DNA of 64,000 nucleotides from Streptomyces sp. ISL-100 (GTDB lineage Bacteria; Actinomycetota; Actinomycetes; Streptomycetales; Streptomycetaceae), in NCBI RefSeq assembly GCF_018614615.1, contig NZ_JAGGOK010000111.1, positions 1 to 64,000 on the forward strand, given 5' to 3'. Each line of letters starts with the position of its first letter. Position 1 is the stretch's first letter. The notes under the pieces were generated by a model that saw only the letters and a list, made by a program, of their open reading frames with translations, made no database searches and was not told where the DNA came from. Below are positions 1 through 8,865 of the stretch, piece after piece. The position numbers were made by a program, and so were the translations under genes.

Positions 1-58
1 ACCTCACAACCAGATCACTAGGCGGGGTGGCGCGGGTGGCGCCTGCGGCGGGCTTCTT

Positions 59-202
59 CCCCACCCCGCCCCTCCCGAACTGGGGCGCTGCCCCAGACCC
101 CGCTCCTCAACGCCGGAGGGGCTGAGAGTTGCCGCAAGCGGCCAATCCAGCCCGTCCGGGGGCTGGGGCTTGGCCCAGTTCGGGAAGGGGCGGGTAGGGG
201 AA
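59..202. repeat. intergenic inverted repeat, likely terminator
   Basis: A GC-rich stretch whose outer arms (about 59-86 and 173-199) are inverted copies around the motif CCCGAACTGGGGC / GCCCAGTTCGGG, with an inner pair CCGGAGGGGCTG / CAGCCCGTCCGG. The core CTCCTCAACGCCGGAGGGG recurs at about 7.2, 25.7, 55.2-55.7 and 56.1 kb in this window. It lies just past the stop of the leftward M64 peptidase gene, so it could terminate that transcript. Bases 1-58 hold nothing I recognise. Confidence 0.6.
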
Positions 203-240
203 CAAGTCCGCCGCAGGCGTCCGCACCCGCCCGCGCACAC

Positions 241-2181
241 CTACCGCTCGCCGCCCCCCGCACCCGGAGGGATCAGCGTTGCGCGGAATGCCTTCGCCGG
301 GGCGACGTTGCCCGCCGCATCGATCGTGCGGTACTCGATCGTGTGCGAGCCGTACTCCGGTGTCGCGTCGTCCCACGGCACGACCCGCGGCGTGCCGAGC
401 TTGCCGTAGAGGAGGTCGTCGATGACCGTGCCGCCCGGCGTGAACCGGAACGGCGCGTTCGCGTCCGTCGGCCAGCCGAAGTACGTGTACCAGCCGTCAC
501 CGTCGACCCGGAACTGCGTGACCACGTAGCTGTCCTGATCGTCGCGGGCCGTGAGCTTCATCGTGAACGGGCCGTCGTAGACGTACTCCACCGGCTTCCC
601 CGCCCGCCGCACTGTCCGCAGTGGTTCGGACAGTTCGTACGCCGCCCTGGCGGGCGTCGCGTCGACGGTCCAGGTCAGCGTCCGGTCCGTACCCGCGATG
701 CGGGCCTTCAGCGTGTGGTCGCCGCCGCGCAGCGGCAGCTCGCCCAGGTCCAGGTCGCGGTCGTTGCCCGGGTTCGGGACCGGACGCCCGTCCAGGGTCC
801 ACCGCACCCGCGGGGCTTCGCGGCCCGCCGGATGCGTCGTGTCGGCGTACACCACCGATTCCACGCCCACCGGTGCCCCGGTGCGGGTGTGGCCCGTGAA
901 CTCCGGTGCCGTGGAAGGAGGTTCCGTGGTGGTAGTGACGGACGGGTCAACCGTCCACGTGACCGTGCGGGTCAGCGCCGCCGAGGCGCGGATCTTCGGG
1001 TCCCGTACGAACGGAGTCGGGTCCGAGACGGTCGCCGAAAGCCGGTGGTCGCGCCCCTCCGCGAGGCCCAGGCGGCGCAGGTCCAGGCTGCGCTCGCCCG
1101 CCGTCCCGTCCACCTTTCGGCCGTCCAGCCGCCATACAGTGTCGAGTTCCCCGCCCACCGGATGCAGGGTGTCGACCCACACCGTCCGGTCGTCGCCGAT
1201 CGGCGCGTCGTTCGGGGTGTGGCCCTGCACCAGGTCCACCTTGGCGGAGATCGCCTGCGTCATGATCTCCCGCTCCACCTGGTCGAAGGCGTACCCGAGG
1301 GTCTTCATCATCGAGTGCTTGCTCGGTCGCCAGACCCCCTTCGTCTGGTACATGCCGCCCTCGTGGCGACCTATGACGCCGCCGGAGTCGCTGCGCTCGC
1401 CCAGCCAGCGCCACCACTTGCGCTGCTTGGCGCGCATCTCGTCCTCGGTCAGGAGCGTGTGGTGCGCGGAGCTCGGCTCGCCGCCCTCGTACACACCGCC
1501 GGGGACGCCCCGCGCGTAGTAGTCGTACTCGTCCTGGAGCTTGCCCAGGGAGTGGCCGATCTCGTGCGGGGTGATGAGCGAGGACAGCGCGTTGCCGCCG
1601 GACGCCGTGGCGAAGGTGCCGCCCGCGCCGCCGTACGTCGCGCTGTTGGCGAGCCCGACGATCTGCCGGTTCGTGCTCTTCGAGCCGGGGATCAGGTCGG
1701 CCAGTGCCGTCGCCGCCGTCGAATCGATCGACAGCAGGCGCTGCACACTGGCCGGGTTGCAGCCGCCCCAGAAGCCCATGTCCAGCGCGGTGTCACGGCG
1801 CGGCGCGTCCAGGCCGGGGTCGCAGTCGACGCCCGACTCGGCCGACGGCACTTCCACCGCCCAGACGTTGATGTAAGAACGGTACGAGGCGAACGGCTCC
1901 ATGTTCCACAGCACATTGATGTGCTTGTCGACATCGGCACGGAAGCCGGGCATGTCGCCCGTGGTGTAGCCGTCACCGAGTACGACGAGATTGAAGCGCT
2001 TGTCGGCCGGGCCCGTCTGCTGGACGGGCACCACCTTGGCGTTCGCGGTCACCGGGTGCGGCGCTGCTGTGGACGCCGTCGCCGCCGTCGCCGCTGTAGC
2101 CGGTGGCGTGGTGCCTATGGCGCAGGCTGCGAGAAGTGCCCCCGCCACCGCGAGAAGCGCGGGTCTGTTCAGAAGTCTCAT
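241..2181 (-). CDS. M64-family (IgA peptidase-like) secreted metallopeptidase
   Basis: Exported zinc peptidase of 646 residues. The start at 2181 gives a signal peptide ending in a lipobox-like LAAC (about residues 16-19), so it may be a lipoprotein; the open frame continues upstream but that part is antisense to the next gene. The zinc site HEIGHSLGKLQDEY begins at residue 206, the HExxH plus downstream Asp/Glu arrangement of M64 peptidases. Two repeated Ig-like modules (each ending in TVTWTVD or TLTWTVD) follow, then a C-terminal domain. The family was founded on a Clostridium IgA protease, but most actinobacterial members have unknown substrates. It is followed by a repeat that may be its terminator, and stands 65 bp downstream of anmK. 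Confidence 0.85.
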   Translation of the reverse strand: MRLLNRPALLAVAGALLAACAIGTTPPATAATAATASTAAPHPVTANAKVVPVQQTGPADKRFNLVVLGDGYTTGDMPGFRADVDKHINVLWNMEPFASYRSYINVWAVEVPSAESGVDCDPGLDAPRRDTALDMGFWGGCNPASVQRLLSIDSTAATALADLIPGSKSTNRQIVGLANSATYGGAGGTFATASGGNALSSLITPHEIGHSLGKLQDEYDYYARGVPGGVYEGGEPSSAHHTLLTEDEMRAKQRKWWRWLGERSDSGGVIGRHEGGMYQTKGVWRPSKHSMMKTLGYAFDQVEREIMTQAISAKVDLVQGHTPNDAPIGDDRTVWVDTLHPVGGELDTVWRLDGRKVDGTAGERSLDLRRLGLAEGRDHRLSATVSDPTPFVRDPKIRASAALTRTVTWTVDPSVTTTTEPPSTAPEFTGHTRTGAPVGVESVVYADTTHPAGREAPRVRWTLDGRPVPNPGNDRDLDLGELPLRGGDHTLKARIAGTDRTLTWTVDATPARAAYELSEPLRTVRRAGKPVEYVYDGPFTMKLTARDDQDSYVVTQFRVDGDGWYTYFGWPTDANAPFRFTPGGTVIDDLLYGKLGTPRVVPWDDATPEYGSHTIEYRTIDAAGNVAPAKAFRATLIPPGAGGGER

Positions 2182-2246
2182 GGTGGTGCACCCTCCGTCT
2201 GCCGTACGACTGGTGATCACGCGGTGGCGGGAGCGTACGGGTGCGT

Positions 2247-3500
2247 TCAACGCCCAGTAAAGGGGACGGAGTTGTCTGTGGCCGAGATGGTGAGCCGGGC
2301 GGGCGCCGTCGCCATCCGCTCCGGGAGCCTCAGGCCGGGCCCGCCGGGCCCGCCGGGCGTGATCGAGCCGAGGACGCTCGGGCGGCGGGCGCCCGTGCAC
2401 GAAGGGACCGTGCCGGGCAGGCCCTGCGCGGTCAGCCAGCCCAGAACGGCGAAGGCGTACGCCTCCTTGGCCGCCGACGGCAGCCCGAGCTCGTCCGACG
2501 TCCGCAGCGGTACGCCAACGCCCGGTTCCCCGACTCCGAGTACTCCGCCGCCGAGCTCTTCCCGCAGCCACTCCATCAGCACCGGATTGCGCGTACCCCC
2601 GCCCGACGCGATCACCTCCGTCGCCCCGAAAGGCCGGATGGCGTCGGCCACGGTCCGCGCCGTGAGCCGGGTCAGCGTGGCGACGACGTCCGCGGCGGGC
2701 AACGGCCCGAAGCCGGCGAGCGCGGCCCGCAGGTAGGGCAGATGGAACAGTTCCTTGCCCGTCGTCTTGGGTGCGGGCCTGGCGTAGTACGGCTCCTCCA
2801 GCAGCCGTCGCAGCAGCGGCCGGTGGACAGTGCCGCGGGCGGCCAGGGCACCCTCGGCGTCGTAGGCCGCCGCCGCCAGCTCGCGCACCGCCGCGTCGAT
2901 CAGCGCGTTGGCGGGCCCGGTGTCGAAGGCGAGAGGTTCGCCGCGTGACGAACCGTCCCCCGCCACCGTGACGTTGCCGATCCCGCCGAGGTTCAGTGCG
3001 ACAGGCACACCCGGCCGCCCGCGCAGCCACATGACGTCGACGATGCTCACCAGCGGCGCGCCCTGGCCCCCGGCGGCTACATCGCGCGTACGGAAGCCGG
3101 ATACGACGGGGCGGCCCGTCGCCTCGGCGATCCAGGCCGGCTCGCCGATCTGGAGCGTGCCGTGCACCCGCCCGCCCTCGGCCCAGTGGTAGACGGTCTG
3201 CCCGTGCGAGGCGATCAAGTCGGCTTTGCCAGCGCACAGTTCGCGGTCGGCGCGCACCGCCGCGTCGGCGAAGGCCTGCCCGATGCGCGTGTCGAGCCGG
3301 CACGCGGCGGCCAGGGTCGTCCCGGCGGGCGGCAGCGCCTCGGCCAGCGCCGCCCGCAGCTCGTCGTCGTACACCGCGCTGATCATGCCGAGCGGCGTGA
3401 GCACCAGGGTGTCCCCGTCGAGGGTGAGGTCGGCGGCAGCGGCGTCGATGGCGTCGTACGACGTGCCGGACATCAGCCCGATCACCCGCAGGCTGCTCAC
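2247..3500 (-). CDS. anmK: anhydro-N-acetylmuramic acid kinase
   Basis: ATP-dependent kinase that opens and phosphorylates 1,6-anhydro-MurNAc to MurNAc-6-phosphate in cell-wall recycling. It is 417 residues; the GTG at 3500 puts the N-terminal signature GLMSGTSYDAID at about residue 8 (the usual DG pair is DA here). LNLGGIGNVT, FDTGPANALID and the C-terminal SGGGTRNPVLM are typical of the family. The GTG start overlaps the stop of the upstream transporter gene by 4 nt (GTGA), which implies translational coupling. A transporter coupled to a recycling kinase suggests uptake of a cell-wall sugar, but that is inference. The C-terminus is about 30 residues longer than usual. Confidence 0.92.
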   Translation of the reverse strand: MSSLRVIGLMSGTSYDAIDAAAADLTLDGDTLVLTPLGMISAVYDDELRAALAEALPPAGTTLAAACRLDTRIGQAFADAAVRADRELCAGKADLIASHGQTVYHWAEGGRVHGTLQIGEPAWIAEATGRPVVSGFRTRDVAAGGQGAPLVSIVDVMWLRGRPGVPVALNLGGIGNVTVAGDGSSRGEPLAFDTGPANALIDAAVRELAAAAYDAEGALAARGTVHRPLLRRLLEEPYYARPAPKTTGKELFHLPYLRAALAGFGPLPAADVVATLTRLTARTVADAIRPFGATEVIASGGGTRNPVLMEWLREELGGGVLGVGEPGVGVPLRTSDELGLPSAAKEAYAFAVLGWLTAQGLPGTVPSCTGARRPSVLGSITPGGPGGPGLRLPERMATAPARLTISATDNSVPFTGR

Positions 3501-4843
3501 CGCAGTGCCCGCTTGTGGTCGTCGCCGCGCAGCGACAGCAGCGCCAGGACGCTGACCGCGCACGTCACCGCCGCGTAATAGGCGGGGACGTCGACGTCGC
3601 CGGTCCGCTTGACGACCTCGGTGATGAGGAGCCCCGCGCAGCCCGAGAACACGGCATTGGACAGCGAGTACGCCAGGCCGAGCCCTGTATAGCGCACCGT
3701 CGTCGGGAACATCTCGGCCAGCATCGCCGGCCCCGGCCCCGCCATCAGTCCGACGGCCGCCCCCGCACCGAAGAGCGCCGCCCCTTTCGCGTACGTCGGT
3801 ACGCCCGCATCCTGCACCAGATTCAGCAGCGGCAGCGCGAGCACGGCGACCAGCAGCGCACCGGTCAGCATCACCGTCCGCCGCCCGATCCGGTCGCTGA
3901 CCAGGCCGGCGGGCAGGATCGACGCGGCGAAGCCGAGGTTGGCCAGAACGGTCGCGATCAGCGCCTCCTGGAACGTCGCGTTCAAGGTGCTCTGGAGGTA
4001 CGAAGGGAGGACCACCAGGAAGGTGTAACCGGCCGCGGACCACCCCATCAGACGCCCGGCGCCCAGCGCGATGGCCCTGACCGTCTCGGCGGCGGGTGGC
4101 GGCCGTACGGGCGTGCTCTTCTCGACGACGGCCGCCGCGAAGGCGGGCGTCTCGTCCAGGCGCAATCGCAGCCACAGCGCGACGAGCCCGAGTGGCAACG
4201 TCAGCAGGAAGGGCACCCGCCAGCCCCACCCGTTCAGCTGCGACTCGGTCAGTACGGTCGCGAGGAGCGCCGCCATTCCGGCGCCCGCGAGCAGCCCGAG
4301 CGCCACCGTGAACGACTGCCACGCCCCGTACCGTCCCCGTCGGCCCGGCGGCGCGAACTCCGTCATGATCGACACCGCGCCGCCGAACTCCCCGCCTGCC
4401 GACAGCCCTTGCAGGATCCGCAGCAGCGTCAACAGCCACGGCGCTGCCGCGCCGATCGAGGCGTACGTCGGAAGCACACCGATCAGCGTCGTGGCGCCGG
4501 TCATCAGACAGATCACCAGGATCAGCGTCGGCCGGCGGCCGATCCGGTCACCGAGCCGCCCGAACACGGCGGCCCCGACGGGCCGGAAGAAGAACGCCAG
4601 GGCGAACGACGCGTACGTCTTGATGAGCCCTTCTACGTCGCTGCCGCCCTCGGGGGTGAAGAAGTGCGCGGCGATGATGGTGGCGAAGTAGCCGTAGACG
4701 CCGAACTCGTACCACTCGATGAAGTTGCCGACGGACCCCGCCACCAGCGCCCGGCGTGAGCGGACCGGTCGGGCGGCTGTCGCGGGGCCTGGACCATGGA
4801 CGGGAGCGGTCATGAGGCAAGGGTGCGGACCGGGCAGCCGCAC
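3497..4843 (-). CDS. MFS transporter, metabolite:H+ symporter (MHS) type
   Basis: Twelve-helix inner-membrane symporter of about 448 residues. It begins with the MHS signature GNFIEWYEFGVYGYFATII and has the MFS loop motif GRLGDRIGRRPTLI after helix 2 and its half-repeat SDRIGRRTVML later. The family carries organic acids, shikimate, proline/betaine and similar solutes; the substrate here cannot be read from sequence. Start choice: two adjacent in-frame GTG codons at 4846 and 4843; AAGGGA lies 6 nt before 4843, and no ribosome site precedes the internal ATG at 4813. Its stop overlaps the anmK start, so the two are probably cotranscribed. The 117 bases upstream (4844-4960) hold no gene. Confidence 0.88.
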   Translation of the reverse strand: MRLPGPHPCLMTAPVHGPGPATAARPVRSRRALVAGSVGNFIEWYEFGVYGYFATIIAAHFFTPEGGSDVEGLIKTYASFALAFFFRPVGAAVFGRLGDRIGRRPTLILVICLMTGATTLIGVLPTYASIGAAAPWLLTLLRILQGLSAGGEFGGAVSIMTEFAPPGRRGRYGAWQSFTVALGLLAGAGMAALLATVLTESQLNGWGWRVPFLLTLPLGLVALWLRLRLDETPAFAAAVVEKSTPVRPPPAAETVRAIALGAGRLMGWSAAGYTFLVVLPSYLQSTLNATFQEALIATVLANLGFAASILPAGLVSDRIGRRTVMLTGALLVAVLALPLLNLVQDAGVPTYAKGAALFGAGAAVGLMAGPGPAMLAEMFPTTVRYTGLGLAYSLSNAVFSGCAGLLITEVVKRTGDVDVPAYYAAVTCAVSVLALLSLRGDDHKRALR

Positions 4844-4960
4844 CACAAGTCCCTTGCGCCACCTGCCGTACGCCCCACCCCGGTACGGCGGCCCGCCCCG
4901 CCCCGCCGAGGCGGAACAGGGCCGGCTGCGTGGCTGTTCGTACGTGCCGCGCGCGAGCGC

Positions 4961-5755
4961 TCAGACGCCCGGCGGGACGCGCGAGGGCCGCCCGGAGCCG
5001 CGCGTCATGTTGTACCCCGCGATGGCCGCGGCCGCCGCGAGGACGCCCCCGCCCGCTGTCCAGAGCCAGCGCGACGACCACCAGCCGGATGAAAAGCGGT
5101 CATCGGCGGCCTCCGCCACGTCCGCGTCGGACACGCCGGGAACCAGCGGGACGGACAGCGCGCCGTCCACCGCCCGCGAACCGCCCGCGTCCTTCGCCGA
5201 TGCCACGACCTCCGCGCGCACCGGCAGACCGAGGTCCTCCTGCGGCAGGTCGACGACTGTCAGCCGTACGTAGTAACGCCCCGGCAGCGGGTCGTTCGCC
5301 CACGGCTCCGCCCAGGCCCTGACCGTACGCAGCGTGCAGGACACGGTGACCGACGCGGCCTCCTTCGGTGCCGCCTTCGCCTGGCTGCCGTAGACGCAGG
5401 CCTGCCGCCGGCGCAGTCCGTCGTACACGTCGAGCTGCCAGGTCGCCGCGCCGTGGCGAGCGGCGGCCTCCGGCAGCTTCACCGTGGCCTTCACCGTGGC
5501 GGTACGCCCCGCGTCGGCGTCGAAGACCCAGTAGAGGTAATCACCGGTGGACGCGTCGGCCGTGGCCGGCTGGTCCTGCCGGATCTGCGTCGCCGTACGG
5601 AAGGTGGTGCCCGCCTCGGTCGGCGCGGCCTCCTCCTCGCCGCCCTGACTGGCGCCCGGCGAGGGCGTCGAGTCCGCGAGGACAGGGGCTGCCGTGCCGA
5701 AGAGCGCGGCAGCCGCCAGCACAACACCGCTCAGCACACGTGTCGTCGTACGCAT
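4961..5755 (-). CDS. exported, C-terminally anchored protein of unknown function
   Basis: 264 residues. An N-terminal signal peptide (MRTTTRVLSGVVLAAAALFG) is followed by an acidic, Ala/Glu-rich linker, a soluble domain of about 150 residues that looks beta-rich (YLYWVFDADAGRTATVKATV), and a C-terminal membrane helix (WLWTAGGGVLAAAAAIAGY) with a short basic tail. So it is probably displayed outside and anchored in the membrane. The ATG at 5755 is preceded by GGAGG at 8 nt and overlaps the stop of the VWA gene by one base (TGATG), so the two are translated together and probably act together. I do not recognise a named family. Confidence 0.8.
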   Translation of the reverse strand: MRTTTRVLSGVVLAAAALFGTAAPVLADSTPSPGASQGGEEEAAPTEAGTTFRTATQIRQDQPATADASTGDYLYWVFDADAGRTATVKATVKLPEAAARHGAATWQLDVYDGLRRRQACVYGSQAKAAPKEAASVTVSCTLRTVRAWAEPWANDPLPGRYYVRLTVVDLPQEDLGLPVRAEVVASAKDAGGSRAVDGALSVPLVPGVSDADVAEAADDRFSSGWWSSRWLWTAGGGVLAAAAAIAGYNMTRGSGRPSRVPPGV

Positions 5756-7047
5756 CAGTTGGTCCTCCATACGGCGAAGCGCCAGCGCGAGATGCAGCCC
5801 CACAGGAGACCGGCGAGCAGGCCGGTCAGGGCGAGTACGCCGAGCAGCCACCAGCCGCGGCCCAGGCCGAAGGCCGCGACGTCCGACGCCTCGTCGGGGC
5901 CGTCCACCACGTCGATGGTCAGCTCGACGGGCAGGCCCGGTGTGGTTTTGACGGACGCGGGAGCGGAGAAGGAGTTGCTGACCTGGAGGCATACGCTCTC
6001 CGCCGCCGGCTTCACCTCGTCGGCCGTGGCGTCGTCCAGCGGTGCCTTCGGGTAGCGCAGGCCGGTCGAGATGACGTCCGTACGGCCGTCACCCGCCTCC
6101 GAGCCGCGCACGATCTCCCTGCCGTTCGTGGTCACCGCACGCAGGAGTACGGCGTAGTCGCGGTCGACGGCGCGGTCGGCGCCGATGCTGACCGAGGCCC
6201 GCAGTTCCTGGCCGGGCAGTACGTCCACCCGGTACCAGCGGTGCTCGGAGAACTTCTCTCGGTCGGTGTAGAGACCGGCCTTGAGCTGCGGCGCGTCCAC
6301 GCACCGATCCGCGCCCTCGGTCGCCACCGGATTGACGACGGGGTCGGCGGCGCGGTCCACCAACTGCTTGACGCGGCCGGAGAGTTCGTCGGTGTGCTGC
6401 ACGGCGGTGTAGGTGCCGCCGGTGGCCTCCGCGATGCACGTCAGCTGCTGGCGGATCTTCGCGTTCGGGACCAGGCCGAGCGTATCGACGACCAGGTGGG
6501 TGCCCTTCGCGGCGATCTCGCGGGCGACCTCGCACGGGTCGAGGGGGCCGCAGGTGTCCTCGCCGTCGGTGATGAGCACGATCCTGCGGGTGCCGTCACC
6601 GCCTTCGAGGTCGTCGGCCGCGCCGAGGAGGGCGGGGCCGATGGGGGTCCAGCCGGTGGGGGCGAGCGTGGCGACGGCGGTCTTCGCCTCGGTCCGGTCC
6701 AGCGGGCCGACCGGGTACAGCTGCCTGGTGTCCTTGCAGCCGGTCTTGCGGTTGTCGCCGGGGTAGTCGGCGCCGAGCGTGCGTATGCCGAGCTGAACCT
6801 CGGCCGGGACCGCGTCCAGCACGTCGTTGAACGCCTGCTTGGCGGCGGCCATCCGGGACTGGCCGTCGATGTCCTTGGCCCGCATCGAACCGCTGACGTC
6901 GAGGACGAGTTCGACCTTCGGGGAGTCGCGTGAGTCCGGTTCACCGGCGGCAGCGGTGGCTGCGGCGAGGCCGGCCGGGAGGAGGCCGGCGGCCAGGGCG
7001 ACGAACAGGGCGAACGCCCCGGCCGCCAGCCGTTTTCTTGTGATCAT
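5755..7047 (-). CDS. secreted von Willebrand factor A domain protein, membrane anchored
   Basis: 430 residues. Signal peptide (residues 1-34), then a VWA domain with a complete metal-ion site: DVSGSMR (D50, S52, S54), a Thr in GWTPIGPAL and the Asp in LITDGEDTCG. After about 200 residues comes an extracellular beta-rich region, then a C-terminal transmembrane helix (GWWLLGVLALTGLLAGLLWG) and a short basic end. VWA domains with this site bind protein ligands through Mg2+. It is translationally coupled to the exported membrane protein at 4961-5755, an obvious partner candidate. The role is unknown; no chelatase or pilus genes are nearby. Confidence 0.85.
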   Translation of the reverse strand: MITRKRLAAGAFALFVALAAGLLPAGLAAATAAAGEPDSRDSPKVELVLDVSGSMRAKDIDGQSRMAAAKQAFNDVLDAVPAEVQLGIRTLGADYPGDNRKTGCKDTRQLYPVGPLDRTEAKTAVATLAPTGWTPIGPALLGAADDLEGGDGTRRIVLITDGEDTCGPLDPCEVAREIAAKGTHLVVDTLGLVPNAKIRQQLTCIAEATGGTYTAVQHTDELSGRVKQLVDRAADPVVNPVATEGADRCVDAPQLKAGLYTDREKFSEHRWYRVDVLPGQELRASVSIGADRAVDRDYAVLLRAVTTNGREIVRGSEAGDGRTDVISTGLRYPKAPLDDATADEVKPAAESVCLQVSNSFSAPASVKTTPGLPVELTIDVVDGPDEASDVAAFGLGRGWWLLGVLALTGLLAGLLWGCISRWRFAVWRTN

Positions 7048-7084
7048 CGCTGGATCCTATTGAAGACCGGCTCCGGTCCCCAAC

Positions 7085-7275
7085 GGCGGGTCTTTTCCCC
7101 TACCCGCCCCTTCCCGCAACTGGGGCGCTGCCCCAGCCCCCGGTCCTCAAGCGTCGGACGGGCTGAAGTCGCCGGGGGGTGGGCCGCTGGGGCTCCGCCC
7201 CAGACCCCGCTCCTCAAACGCCGGAGGGGCTGGATGGTGCGTCGAATCCAGCCCCTCCGGCGTTTTGAGGACACG
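7085..7275. terminator. two repeat copies, second with a long perfect hairpin
   Basis: Intergenic region between the cupin gene and the VWA gene. It holds two copies of the window's recurrent repeat (cores near 7142-7166 and 7205-7233). The second is followed by its own inverted copy at about 7247-7272: CAAACGCCGGAGGGGCTGGA pairs with its complement, one extra T aside, around a short loop. A stem of more than 20 bp directly beyond the leftward cupin gene should act as a strong terminator, possibly on both strands. Confidence 0.65.
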
Positions 7276-7313
7276 CCCGGAGGGCGTATGTGCTGAAGGA
7301 AAGCCCTCGTCCC

Positions 7314-7727
7314 TCAGAGCGCGTGGCCAGTGGTCGCGTCCACGTGTGACGGGACCGGGTCGTGGTGGTTGCCCACCGTCGACGTGCCCGTCGGCTCGAA
7401 CAGCAGAATCGACGCCCAGTCCGCCGCCGAGGGTTTGTGCCAGACGCCGCGCGGCACGACGTACACCGAGCCGGTCGCCAGGACCACGGACCGCTCCGCG
7501 CCGCCCTCACGCAGGGCGATGGTCAGCTCCCCGTCCAGGACCTGGAAGAACTCGTCCGTATCCTCGTGGACGTGCCAGACGTGCTCGCCCGCGACCTTCG
7601 CCACGCGCACGTCGTAGTCGTTGACCCGGGTCACGATGCGCGGGCTCCACAGCGCGTCGAAGGAGCCGAGGGCCTCGGTAAGTGCGATGGGTTCGTGCTG
7701 CTCGCTCTGCTCGTACGTCGTCGTCAT
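7314..7727 (-). CDS. small cupin-domain protein
   Basis: 137 residues, one cupin barrel. Motif 1 is seen as HVWHVHEDTDEFFQVLDGEL, with metal-binding His and Glu at the expected spacing, and motif 2 as VYVVPRGVWHKP. Proteins of this size are often small-molecule binding or isomerase-type enzymes, or act as mannose-6-phosphate-isomerase-like sensors; the substrate cannot be told. It is divergent from the GlxA-like regulator at 7780, with only 52 bp between the two starts, an arrangement in which the regulator often controls the enzyme. Confidence 0.88.
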   Translation of the reverse strand: MTTTYEQSEQHEPIALTEALGSFDALWSPRIVTRVNDYDVRVAKVAGEHVWHVHEDTDEFFQVLDGELTIALREGGAERSVVLATGSVYVVPRGVWHKPSAADWASILLFEPTGTSTVGNHHDPVPSHVDATTGHAL

Positions 7728-7779
7728 GACCTCACCTTCACCCCTGGTACCGGACCACCGCGAGTGCTAGAAATCGCAC

Positions 7780-8757
7780 ATGACGCAAGGATCCTCGCAC
7801 CGGGTTGTCGTGATCGTCGACGAGAACTCCAACCCCTTCGAGCTCAGCTGTGCGATCGAAGTGTTCGGACTGCGGCGCAAGGCCGAACTCGGCCGCGAAC
7901 TCTACGACTTCGCCCTCTGCTCCCCGCAGCCCCGCACCCTCATGCGAGACGGGTTCTTCACGCTCACGGGAGTCGCGGGGCTGGAGGCGGCTGACACCGC
8001 GGACACCCTCATCGTGCCCAACCGGCCGGACACCGACGTGCCGCGCCGCCCCGCAGTCCTGGACGCCGTCCGCCGCGCGCACGCGCGCGGCGCGCGGCTG
8101 GTGGGCTTCTGCAGCGGCGCCTTCACGATGGCCGAGGCGGGCGTGCTCGACGGCCGCCGCGCCACTGCGCACTGGCAGTGGGCGGACACCTTCCGCGCGC
8201 GCTTCCCCGCCGTCCGGCTCGAACCGGACGTGCTGTTCGTCGACGACGGCGACATCCTCACCGCGGCGGGCAGCGCCGCCGCCCTTGACCTCGGGCTGCA
8301 CCTGGTCCGTCGCGACCACGGCGTGGAGGCCGCCGTCTCCGTCAGCCGCCGCCTCGTCTTCGCCGTCCACCGCGACGGTGGCCAGCGCCAGTTCGTCGAG
8401 CACCCGATCCCTTCCCTCACCTCCTCCGCCGACCCCTCCCTCGGCCCCCTCCTGGACTGGGCCAGAGGACGGCTCGGCACACCGCTGACCGTCGCCGGCC
8501 TTGCCGCCCGCGCTGCTGTCAGCCCCGCGACCCTCCACCGAAGGTTCCGCGCCCAGCTCGGCACCACACCTCTGGCCTGGCTCACCGCCGAACGCGTCGC
8601 GCTGGCCTGCCGCTTGATGGAACGCGGCGATCCCGCCGTCGAATCCGTGGCCCGGGCGAGCGGACTCGGTACGGCCGCCAACCTCCGCGCCCAGCTCCGC
8701 CGCCGCACCGGACTCACCCCCAGCGCCTACCGCGAGCGGTTCGCACCGGGAGCCTGA
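7780..8757 (+). CDS. GlxA-family transcriptional regulator (DJ-1/PfpI + AraC HTH)
   Basis: 325 residues. The N-terminal half (about 8-180) is a DJ-1/PfpI-like sensor with the nucleophile-elbow sequence GFCSGAFTMAEAGVLDGRRA; the C-terminal 110 residues are an AraC-type double helix-turn-helix (VAGLAARAAVSPATLHRRFR, then SVARASGLGTAANLRAQLRR). Such proteins bind a small molecule and act as dimers. ATG at 7780. The divergent cupin gene shares its 52-bp promoter region, which contains the weak inverted repeat GTGC-N8-GCAC just before this start; whether it is an operator is unknown. Confidence 0.9.
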   Translation: MTQGSSHRVVVIVDENSNPFELSCAIEVFGLRRKAELGRELYDFALCSPQPRTLMRDGFFTLTGVAGLEAADTADTLIVPNRPDTDVPRRPAVLDAVRRAHARGARLVGFCSGAFTMAEAGVLDGRRATAHWQWADTFRARFPAVRLEPDVLFVDDGDILTAAGSAAALDLGLHLVRRDHGVEAAVSVSRRLVFAVHRDGGQRQFVEHPIPSLTSSADPSLGPLLDWARGRLGTPLTVAGLAARAAVSPATLHRRFRAQLGTTPLAWLTAERVALACRLMERGDPAVESVARASGLGTAANLRAQLRRRTGLTPSAYRERFAPGA

Positions 8758-8865
8758 ACCGGCCGGAATTCACCGGCTCGCAATACATTGCGGACACATT
8801 CCAGGATGCGGACGTTTCCAGCCGTGACCTGGACAAACGCACGCGCGCACTGCCACTCTCCCGCC

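Noticed and set aside
343..2736. 797-codon plus-strand frame opposite the M64 peptidase and anmK
   Set aside because: No domain, poor start, and the opposite strand has clear motifs (HEIGH zinc site, AnmK signatures).
2182..3303. N-terminal extension of the M64 peptidase frame
   Set aside because: It runs through anmK out of frame; the real start at 2181 begins a proper signal peptide.
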